Shown here one piece after another: positions 23,809 to 28,793 of a stretch of DNA of 28,793 bases (the first letter of the stretch is position 1; each line of letters begins with the position of its first letter). Origin of the DNA: a virus; IMG/VR virus record IMGVR_UViG_3300042562_000944, positions 1 to 28,793 of that record; one strand, written 5' to 3'. Below the pieces are notes generated by a model. It ran no database searches. It saw only the letters and a program-made list of their open reading frames with translations, and was not told the DNA's origin. Both the position numbers and the translations under genes were made by a program.

Positions 23809-25177
23809 TTGGGTAAGCCCACGACATTGCCGTCGCATCCGCATAATCGGGAGAGTGGCCCAGACTGGCGACGATATCCTCTTTCGGGATGATGCAGATC
23901 CGGTCGGAACTGTCTACTATATAGCGTGTTGCGGAGAGTTCGGGTCTCAGCAGCTTGGTGTACTTAGGCGCGATCGAGAACCGGCTCGGCCAAGCTCCGT
24001 TGGGGTCAAGTCTCTGCCGCATGTTCCAGTAGCTTGCTGCCTTGAGGTTGGCATGGATCTTGCCGGAGTACCGCTGTCCCTGAAAGCCAGTCGCCCCATA
24101 GATACCCACTGATTCCAGACGGTGCTGGAAGTCCATCCCGACGCCCGGCATGTCCCATACGACGTGTTGTGGGGCAATCCCGAAGCGGGTGAACATCTCA
24201 TAGGCCCGACGTGCCGTTTCGCCCATATCCCACTCGTTGGAGCTGACCATCTCCAAGATCCCATTGTCATCACGCACGACAAGTACGGTCTTGTCGTTCC
24301 CAGAGCCTGTCGAAAGGTCAATTCCGAGCCTTCTAGGCCCACTTGGAGTCCAGACGACGCTCTCACAGGCATTCAACCAGTCCTGTGGGATCACGACCTC
24401 GCTACCTGATGTCGGAAACTCGGCTTCAACGTGGGCTTGCCACCATAATGAGCCGACACCGTAGTCCATCTTGCACTTCTCAAGCCAGTTCTTGCACGCC
24501 AGACCCCGATTGGAGTGTGGTACGACGATATCCGGGCTTTCTGTGCTCTTGATCGTGATGAGGTTCGTGCCGGGCGTCTGGTGAGCACGCAGGCAACGCT
24601 CGTAAAACACGCCTTCAGGACGCAGTGGGTTGCCAATCAGCAGCATCCTGTGCGGAATGAGACTGTCTGCCGCCTCAAAGATCTCTCTGGATACGCCCGA
24701 CGCCTCATCGACGATCACCGCCAGCCGTGCCGAGTGGTGGCCTGAGAACCGTTCAGCCGTGGTGGTCGAGTAGGCCAGAATGAACCACGTCGGGCTGACT
24801 TCCAGCTTCAGGTCAGGGCTACGACTGAGGCGTGCGTTATCAAACAGGAGGTACGGGCAGTTGTTGTACGCCTCCACGATGTTCGCCCACAGCACTTCTC
24901 GGAGCTGCGTGTGACTGGGGGCAGTGCAGATCACCTTGGCTCCGGGGTTCATCGCCAGATAGTGCAGGGCTGCTGCTGCCAGAGCGTAGGACTTGCCGAC
25001 CGAGTTACCCGCCTTACAGAGTGTAACTGGGAACCTCTGAAAGCTCTCCAGAATCGACGCCTGCTTCGTCCAGAGCTTGTGACGCCTCAGGATCGTCCGG
25101 TTGAACCTCACCGGATCCGTCCTGCATCGCTCCCACTCCTGCTTGATCCACGGAGGATTGGACTTCTGAGCCACCAT
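23801..25177 (-). CDS. terL: Terminase large subunit
   Basis: A 458-residue DNA-packaging motor. The ATPase domain has Walker A AGNSVGKS (56-63) and Walker B LAVIVDEAS (152-160, Asp157 Glu158), plus coupling motif LLIGNP (179-184). A Q-motif-like Trp-Thr-Lys-Gln lies at 36-39. The RNase H-like nuclease domain has GIDLS (Asp287), VWDMPGVG (Asp342) and SPDYADA (Asp444, Asp447) as metal-binding acidic residues. The length is normal. The ATG at 25177 is supported by the N-terminal motif (TDPVRFNRTIL), although the SD, AAGGTG, is nine bases away. The upstream small gene overlaps it by 164 bases. It packages DNA into the procapsid through the portal encoded next. Confidence 0.93.
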   Translation of the reverse strand: MVAQKSNPPWIKQEWERCRTDPVRFNRTILRRHKLWTKQASILESFQRFPVTLCKAGNSVGKSYALAAAALHYLAMNPGAKVICTAPSHTQLREVLWANIVEAYNNCPYLLFDNARLSRSPDLKLEVSPTWFILAYSTTTAERFSGHHSARLAVIVDEASGVSREIFEAADSLIPHRMLLIGNPLRPEGVFYERCLRAHQTPGTNLITIKSTESPDIVVPHSNRGLACKNWLEKCKMDYGVGSLWWQAHVEAEFPTSGSEVVIPQDWLNACESVVWTPSGPRRLGIDLSTGSGNDKTVLVVRDDNGILEMVSSNEWDMGETARRAYEMFTRFGIAPQHVVWDMPGVGMDFQHRLESVGIYGATGFQGQRYSGKIHANLKAASYWNMRQRLDPNGAWPSRFSIAPKYTKLLRPELSATRYIVDSSDRICIIPKEDIVASLGHSPDYADATAMSWAYPNI

Positions 25178-25301
25178 TTAGCAGTTCACCTTGTATCCTG
25201 AGTGCCATCAATGCCCCACCCAGCAGAGCCTCCGTGTAATCGTCCGACTTGCCACTCAAGGCCAGCAGGATCTTCGCCACCAGCAGATCATTGGGGATCA
25301 C
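25014..25301 (-). CDS. Small protein overlapping the terminase start, 95 aa
   Basis: A 95-residue protein whose ATG at 25301 overlaps the upstream stop (ATGA), so its first 41 codons fill the gap before the terminase. It then continues in another frame through 164 bases of the terminase gene. The N-terminal half is helical (PNDLLVAKILLALSGKSDDY, then a Gly/Ala/Leu-rich helix). The overlapping half is acidic (QPDDPEASQALDEAGVDSGE). No family is recognised. A small-terminase role is possible from location but no DNA-binding motif is visible. The tight start junction supports it; the long overlap is unusual. Confidence 0.55.
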   Translation of the reverse strand: MIPNDLLVAKILLALSGKSDDYTEALLGGALMALRIQGELLNGGSEVQSSVDQAGVGAMQDGSGEVQPDDPEASQALDEAGVDSGELSEVPSYTL

Positions 25302-25516
25302 GGCATCTTCTCCAGTTCCCTGTTGAACATCATCACAACATTCTCAATTGTCACGTCATCCGGCTTGAGCGTCATGTGGACGGTGTAATTGGGCTGGGAG
25401 TGCCGAAAGTAGATCTTGACGCAGATCATCGGCGTGTACAGCCAGTCGATACGGTAGTCCACAAACTCTGGCCTATCTCTCAGCTCGTCCAGAACACGAA
25501 CGTAGTTGTTCTTCAT
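25298..25516 (-). CDS. Hypothetical protein, 72 aa
   Basis: A 72-residue protein. The ATG at 25516 is preferred over a GTG at 25528 because GGAGG lies five bases before it, and because it overlaps the stop of the small membrane-protein gene (ATGA). The sequence is mixed alpha/beta with alternating charged and hydrophobic residues (VDYRIDWLYTPMICVKIYFR and TVHMTLKPDDVTIENV), suggesting a compact folded domain. Family not recognised. It is coupled to both neighbours in the packaging operon. Confidence 0.6.
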   Translation of the reverse strand: MKNNYVRVLDELRDRPEFVDYRIDWLYTPMICVKIYFRHSQPNYTVHMTLKPDDVTIENVVMMFNRELEKMP

Positions 25517-25641
25517 TTCTTCCTCCACGCTGAGGTGAGCACCAGCATCAGCATCAGGATCGTGAACGCCAACAGGATGGCTTCAAACAGCGTTTCTTCC
25601 ACCATCGCTCTCATGTTCCTCATCAAAACGTCGAAGTTCAT
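25513..25641 (-). CDS. Single-pass membrane microprotein, 42 aa
   Basis: A 42-residue protein starting at the ATG at 25641 and ending at a TGA that overlaps the next ATG. Residues 1-16 are a polar head (MNFDVLMRNMRAMVEE), residues 18-37 a hydrophobic helix (LFEAILLAFTILMLMLVLTS), and it ends AWRKK. An AGGGGT site lies seven bases before the start. This is the plan of a small inner-membrane protein with a positive C-terminal anchor. It could be a holin-like, pinholin-like or membrane-sensing protein. No lysis gene is next to it, so function is open. Confidence 0.6.
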   Translation of the reverse strand: MNFDVLMRNMRAMVEETLFEAILLAFTILMLMLVLTSAWRKK

Positions 25642-25669
25642 TCGATTGACCCCTGAGCTTGAACAGCGG

Positions 25670-26002
25670 TCACTCTAGGCTTCCTACGGGCCTGTCATCA
25701 ATCATGCTCTCACCGTCCGCAGGAGGAGTGTTCGCCAGAGCCTCTGACACACCGCCTGTCGCCAGATCCATCGCCCACTTCGCTGCTGAAGCCAGGGACT
25801 CCGTCTTCTGCTTCTTGATGTTCACCAGAGCGTTCGCCGCCTGTATCCGGTTGCGTGTGCTCTGCTCAGGATCGTTCGTGATCTCAAAGAGCAGATCGGG
25901 TATCCGGTGATTCATGTCCTCCGGCAAGTCCCACCCACCTGCCAGAGCCTCTTCAATCAGCTTCATGACTACTCTGGCAGAGACGCCGTGACGATCCTCC
26001 AT
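25670..26002 (-). CDS. Small helical protein, possible small terminase
   Basis: A 110-residue protein starting at the ATG at 26002, which has GGTGG six bases upstream; a longer frame from 26044 would bury that site. It is helical: residues 8-22 (SARVVMKLIEEALAGG), then DMNHRIPDLLFEIT and DPEQSTRNRIQAANALVNIK. Spacing of Arg and Ala in the last resembles helical proteins found beside terminases in some phage-like loci. Being first in the packaging group, it is the best candidate for a small terminase, but no helix-turn-helix can be clearly drawn. The C-terminal 30 residues are acidic and probably flexible. Confidence 0.55.
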   Translation of the reverse strand: MEDRHGVSARVVMKLIEEALAGGWDLPEDMNHRIPDLLFEITNDPEQSTRNRIQAANALVNIKKQKTESLASAAKWAMDLATGGVSEALANTPPADGESMIDDRPVGSLE

Positions 26003-26003
26003 A

Positions 26004-26066
26004 CTACACCACCTTTCTACCAGAGATAGTAGCCAGTATGTCACCAGATATCAACCTATCTGCCAT
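26004..26066 (-). CDS. Possible 20-residue leader peptide
   Basis: An ATG at 26066 with GGTGG six bases upstream starts a 20-codon frame (MADRLISGDILATISGRKVV) ending at a TAG one base before the next ATG. The SD-to-start layout is almost the same as that of the gene it precedes. It may be a leader that couples translation. Only the ribosome site and spacing support it. Confidence 0.35.
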   Translation of the reverse strand: MADRLISGDILATISGRKVV

Positions 26067-26160
26067 GAGATACCACCCAACTGAACCTGCGGTATTTTCA
26101 CCTGACCCCCACCCGACCTGAACTGGCCTGACCCATGCCACCTGACCTGCTATGAGATAC
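26060..26160. repeat. Spaced 14-base direct repeat
   Basis: CTGCCATGAGATAC at 26060-26073 and CTGCTATGAGATAC at 26147-26160 match at 13 of 14 positions. Between them lies a run of CCTGACC/ACCTG-type repeats (26086-26150). The first copy covers the ATG of the possible leader. A binding site or slippage product is possible. Confidence 0.5.
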
Positions 26161-26298
26161 AGGCAGAAAACTGGTATGGTTGGAGGAGAGGGGGGTGGGT
26201 CGTGCCTTGTTGATTTCTTCCTGATGCCCTGCATCTTGCAAGCCTTCCCGACTGACCCTATCACTTCTCTCTATCGAAGCCGACCAACGGGAGGTATA

Positions 26299-26322
26299 GT
26301 CGCGACCAAATATCGGGATATT
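26299..26322. promoter_or_regulatory. Two adjacent palindromes
   Basis: GTCGCGAC (26299-26306) is a perfect palindrome, and AATATC-GG-GATATT (26309-26322) is an inverted repeat with a two-base centre. They are separated by two bases. Such pairs often bind dimeric regulators, though chance cannot be excluded. Confidence 0.35.
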
Positions 26323-26534
26323 GGCCTATGGGGGCGTTCGTCGTAAGTCCTTAATCGTCGTGACGCCTCATATAAGCGTGTACTTATGCCTATGCCATTT
26401 CAAAAAAAGTTTTTTCTTCCATAGTGTCAAGGCTTTACATGTGTTTTTTGAGGAAAAATAAAAAAATAGTGTTAGAGAATTGGTCTGGATGTGGTTCCAT
26501 AATAGGTATGGGCGGCCGGAGTAACGAATATGTG

Positions 26535-26557
26535 GATGTGTGGCGATATCACACATC
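26535..26557. promoter_or_regulatory. Operator-like inverted repeat
   Basis: GATGTGTG, seven-base spacer GCGATAT, CACACATC: perfect eight-base arms in a 23-base element. Size and symmetry suit a dimeric repressor site. On the minus strand TTGACG lies right beside it at 26562-26557, but no good -10 box follows at the usual distance. Confidence 0.45.
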
Positions 26558-26591
26558 GTCAATATTACCACACCTCGCCAATAAAAGCCAA

Positions 26592-26631
26592 CAAACTTTG
26601 CTTTGCTCTTTCAAACTTTGCTTTGCTCTTT
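26592..26631. repeat. Perfect tandem repeat, 2 x 20 bases
   Basis: CAAACTTTGCTTTGCTCTTT occurs twice head to tail (26592-26611, 26612-26631). Because 20 is not a multiple of three the two copies would be read in different frames, which argues against coding. Iteron-like origin repeats or replication slippage are both possible. Confidence 0.75.
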
Positions 26632-26800
26632 GCGGGGCGCCCCCCTTTGCGGGGCTTTGCGGTGTGGTGTGGTGTGGTGGTGCTCTGGTGAGGTGTGGTG
26701 TGGTGGTGCTCTTTGCGGGGTCGGGTCGGTTCGGTTCGGGTCGGGTCGGGCGTGGTTCGGGCGTGGCTAGGCTGTTCGGGTCTGGTGGGTCTGGTTGTGG
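26631..26800. repeat. G-rich low-complexity tract
   Basis: On the plus strand: CTTTGCGGGG three times, GGTGTGGTGTGGTGGTGCTCT-like units twice, and GGGTC/GGTTC pentamers from about 26716. Several GGG runs separated by two bases (26717-26752) could fold into a G-quadruplex on the plus (template) strand. A GGGGCGCCCC palindrome lies at 26634-26643. The repeats have diverged stepwise, as expected from slippage. Confidence 0.7.
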
Positions 26801-26859
26801 TCAAGGTGCTCATCAGGTGTGGCCTATCTGGATTGCCTAGAGGGTGTGAAGCGGCAACG

Positions 26860-26887
26860 AAAAAAAGCCTAGAGGTTAGTCTAGGCT
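26860..26887 (-). terminator. Intrinsic terminator after amidoligase-like gene
   Basis: On the minus strand AGCCTAGA, six-base loop CTAACC, TCTAGGCT, followed by seven T. A perfect eight-base stem and a U-tract make this a textbook rho-independent terminator. It lies 31 bases after the TAA of the amidoligase-like gene and isolates that gene from the packaging operon. Confidence 0.85.
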
Positions 26888-26918
26888 GGTGCGGTGTCAA
26901 GTTGTGGGGCAGGGCGTG

Positions 26919-28538
26919 TTAGTTGGTCTTGGCGTTTTGGCGTTTGTAGCGCTTGATTGCCGATCCGGTCAATCTGGCGTGGTGAAAGTCCAGATAATTG
27001 AGAAATAAAACATCCGGTGCGGTGGCGTATGTGTTGGGGTCTGGCTCCAAGCTCCAAAGGACTAGGCTCATGGCAAGCTCTAGGCGTGCTAGTAGGCTTG
27101 GGGCAGTCCATGCCGACCGTGGGAATCTGAGTTCGATCCGGCCGTATTTCGCTGACAGGTCACGCGCTCTTGGGTCGGATAGGTTGCGGATTGCCACGGC
27201 TCCGGTCTTTCGGCCATCATAGTCACCTTTGGCAACCTTGATAGGCTTCTTGGCGGCGTTGTTATAGTAGGCTCCTGGGATTCGGCCAAATAGGTTCTTG
27301 GCGTGGTCTTGCCCGTTGTGGTCGTTGTCCAGATAGTCGGTTATGGCGGTCAATCGGTAGATGCTGCGTTGGTTCATCGCGGAGTGTGGGAAACTGATAT
27401 GTAAGCCGATCGCCTCATTTCCTCTCATAGTGTGGTCGTCAAATAGGCTTTCGTATGATTCAGCCACCTCGCTATCTGTAAAGATTGCTCTGAGTGTTTC
27501 CATCCGGAGATACGGTGTTTTGATTTCGAAACCGTGGCTATTTGATAGGCTGCCATCTGGTTCACTTGTGGCAACGTAACGCGAACGTGTATAGGGCAAG
27601 GTTTCGCTCGTCCATTGGTCGTGGGCTGCTGCGGTCATGTTGTCGATTAAAGTTTCTAGGGCCCCATAGCGTCCCCGTCCCGATTCGTTCGCCTCTCCCT
27701 CGATCTCAATTGCAAGCGGCACGGGATAAGCCGATTTAGCCTGTCTCTCTGGTGTCCAGTCCGCGTATCTATCGTGCAAGGTGGGCTGATAGTATCTCTC
27801 TGAGCGTTCGTAGTCTGTGTAGCAAGATTCACACAATGTACAGTCGTTGGCGCAATGAGATTCTTCTGAATGATGCCATTCGTTACACTCTTCACACTGG
27901 TTGTAGTCTTCAAGGCAATTGGTACAGACTGTGTTATATCGGTCAACGGTGATCGTGTGTTCGGTATCCTGGTAACACGCGCACTGGCTGCAACGGGTTA
28001 AATTCTCGTCAATATAATCCTCCGTCACATACTGGGTGTCTGTCCGATTGCGGCGGTGGTTTACTACTTCGATTTCTTCGGATTCATCCACCCAGATGTT
28101 TTTGTCCATCAATTCGCTGTAGATAAGTGCATCCTGCAAGTCTTCAATTACCTCATCTTCACTGATAAAGTCGTTGTCAATCCATAATCCGGCGGTGTCA
28201 TGTTGTGTGGTGTATTGGCGTATGTGTGCTTTGCGGTATGATTCGTGGTGTTGGGCGATTTGACGTTCATCGCCTGATGTCATTCGGATTGAAACGGATT
28301 GAAAGTTAAACCATGCTAGGCTGTATTGAGCGTAAAACGATTGTAAGATTGCGGCGGGAAAGTTCTCCGGTGTCCATCGTCGCAAGCGATAGGCTAAGTT
28401 AGTTTTGATGCTGTCTAGGTGGTACGGGCCGTAAATATCGACCATGATAAAAATCAGGTCTGTCATGCTGTCAGTGTTAATTTCACTGGTTGTACTGAAT
28501 GGCTTGACGGGTGCGGCGGTGTAAACTGTGCTATTCAT
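26919..28538 (-). CDS. Amidoligase-like protein with cysteine-rich zinc-binding region
   Basis: A 539-residue protein starting at the ATG at 28538 (AAGGA six bases upstream); a longer frame to 28634 would overlap the promoter. Residues 183-239 hold eleven Cys in CxxC pairs (CSQC, CTNC, CEEC, CESC) plus several His, enough for two or three zinc sites. Residues 275-475 follow the putative amidoligase pattern (glutamine synthetase/GCS superfamily): LAIEIEGE (Glu278, 280, 282), EPDGSL (Asp328), HGFEIKTP (Glu338), IGLHISF (His380) and YGRIELRFP (Arg467, Glu469, Arg471). Such enzymes form amide bonds between carboxylates and amines using ATP. The substrate is unknown. The gene has its own promoter and terminator and appears AT-richer than the rest. 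Confidence 0.7.
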   Translation of the reverse strand: MNSTVYTAAPVKPFSTTSEINTDSMTDLIFIMVDIYGPYHLDSIKTNLAYRLRRWTPENFPAAILQSFYAQYSLAWFNFQSVSIRMTSGDERQIAQHHESYRKAHIRQYTTQHDTAGLWIDNDFISEDEVIEDLQDALIYSELMDKNIWVDESEEIEVVNHRRNRTDTQYVTEDYIDENLTRCSQCACYQDTEHTITVDRYNTVCTNCLEDYNQCEECNEWHHSEESHCANDCTLCESCYTDYERSERYYQPTLHDRYADWTPERQAKSAYPVPLAIEIEGEANESGRGRYGALETLIDNMTAAAHDQWTSETLPYTRSRYVATSEPDGSLSNSHGFEIKTPYLRMETLRAIFTDSEVAESYESLFDDHTMRGNEAIGLHISFPHSAMNQRSIYRLTAITDYLDNDHNGQDHAKNLFGRIPGAYYNNAAKKPIKVAKGDYDGRKTGAVAIRNLSDPRARDLSAKYGRIELRFPRSAWTAPSLLARLELAMSLVLWSLEPDPNTYATAPDVLFLNYLDFHHARLTGSAIKRYKRQNAKTN

Positions 28539-28613
28539 GTTCTGTCCTTGTTCTGGGTTCTGTCTTCGTGTTGTCTCCGGATATCCTCCGGCGGTGGGTT
28601 TCCCCCGACCTGA

Positions 28614-28641
28614 ATGATATCTGGTGCCAAGCAAATGTCAA
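28614..28641 (-). promoter_or_regulatory. Sigma70-like promoter of amidoligase-like gene
   Basis: TTGACA (28641-28636), a 16-base spacer, and TATCAT (28619-28614): a perfect -35 and five-of-six -10 box. Expected start is near 28607, giving a leader of about 70 bases before the ATG at 28538. TGTCA-N6-TGACA forms an inverted repeat across the -35 box (28636-28651), a possible operator. Confidence 0.75.
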
Positions 28642-28793
28642 TAGGGTGACACTAAAGAAAATTTATCTCGGCAAGCTCTCTTATGTGTGTGGGTGTGGGT
28701 GCGGGTGCGTGGTAGATGATTCTTTGGTTTTATCTTGTTTCTTAGGGGTTTTACTGTATTAACTCTATTTCCTGTCTTCCGGTTTTCGTAGGT
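28642..28793. other. Upstream edge with GT-rich tract
   Basis: The right edge contains a GT-rich low-complexity tract (28684-28712, units like GTGTGGGT and GCGGGTGC), similar in style to that at 26660-26710. On the minus strand a frame open from the edge reads through to a TGA at 28638, and another ends at a TAA near 28757 (ending in REIELIQ-like residues QEIELIQ). Either could be the tail of a gene beyond the window, but the piece is too short to decide. Confidence 0.35.

Larger units (their letters stand above)
26067..26859. other. Noncoding control-like region, about 800 bases
   Basis: No convincing gene is visible on either strand. The region holds, from left to right: CCTGACC-type degenerate repeats; adjacent palindromes (26299-26322); an AT-rich stretch with A and T runs (26398-26470); an inverted repeat (26535-26557); a perfect 20-base tandem repeat (26592-26631); and GT-rich and GGGTC-rich tracts up to about 26800. 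Open frames through the GT-rich part arise because its minus-strand codons seldom form stops. The combination suits a regulatory region or replication origin between the amidoligase cassette and the packaging operon, but no known origin motif is identified. Confidence 0.55.

Noticed and set aside
23708-24112. A 134-codon plus-strand frame that starts in the portal-terminase gap.
   Set aside because: Almost entirely antisense to the conserved terminase nuclease domain; no SD.
26004-26264. An 86-codon minus-strand frame spanning the CCTGACC repeats.
   Set aside because: Only the last 20 codons have a ribosome site and suitable position; the upstream part is repeat-derived.
26398-26440. A terminator or promoter in the A/T runs around 26400-26430, where TTGACA also occurs on the minus strand.
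   Set aside because: The inverted A/T runs lack a GC stem, and no -10 box follows TTGACA at a usable distance.
26592-26800. A CRISPR array.
   Set aside because: Repeats are directly adjacent or pentameric without unique spacers, and no cas gene is present.
26565-26813. An 82-codon minus-strand frame rich in Thr, Pro, His and Arg with a KGGRPAKSK motif resembling an AT-hook.
   Set aside because: It lies in GT-rich repeats where minus-strand stops are rare, has no good ribosome site, follows a strong terminator without a promoter, and contains a 20-base tandem repeat that shifts frame. Kept only as a remote possibility.

Overview
The window is one continuous stretch of a tailed double-stranded DNA bacteriophage (Caudoviricetes) or a prophage remnant of one. 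Every gene I accept lies on the minus strand, so transcription runs from right to left. A tail tube protein, a tape-measure protein and a large tail-tip protein are present and no sheath gene is seen, which points to a siphovirus with a long non-contractile tail. Ordinary Shine-Dalgarno sites precede most genes, so the host translates with a standard anti-SD. The sequence does not name the host. I see no integrase, lysis cassette, tRNA or replication gene here.

Layout in transcriptional order. (1) 28793-26860: a cassette with its own sigma70-type promoter, one gene (a zinc-cluster protein with an amidoligase-like C-terminal domain) and an intrinsic terminator. It looks more AT-rich than its surroundings and has GT-rich low-complexity DNA on both sides. 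(2) 26859-26067: about 800 bases without a convincing gene, but with tandem repeats, G-rich pentamer repeats and several inverted repeats, so a likely control or origin region. (3) 26066-23801: a possible leader peptide, a small helical protein (possible small terminase), a 42-residue membrane protein, two small unknowns and the large terminase. (4) 23692-15611: portal, then a run of tail-fibre/receptor-binding genes (BppU-like, collagen-like, two with a shared N-terminal adaptor, a LamG-like lectin, and an 817-residue fibre). (5) 15614-13167: small unknown proteins, a secreted protein, and a papain-like C1 cysteine peptidase with intact catalytic residues. (6) 13154-10507: a 734-residue strongly basic, Gly/Ala-rich protein ending in an AT-hook, plus an unknown. 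(7) 10484-8468: a promoter, scaffold protein and major capsid protein, followed by a hairpin. (8) 8446-1: head-completion and tail genes (connector-like, neck-like, tail terminator-like, tail tube, tape measure, tail tip), ending in two related small coiled-coil proteins, the last cut by the window edge.

Genes are packed with ATGA, TGATG, TAATG or GTGA overlaps, so translational coupling is likely along most of the operon. The most unusual points are: fibre genes placed between portal and scaffold; no recognisable serine-type head maturation protease but a C1 cysteine peptidase in the head region; a very basic AT-hook protein beside the scaffold gene; and the amidoligase-like cassette with its own promoter and terminator. 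Functions rest on motif recognition by eye; no database search was run.
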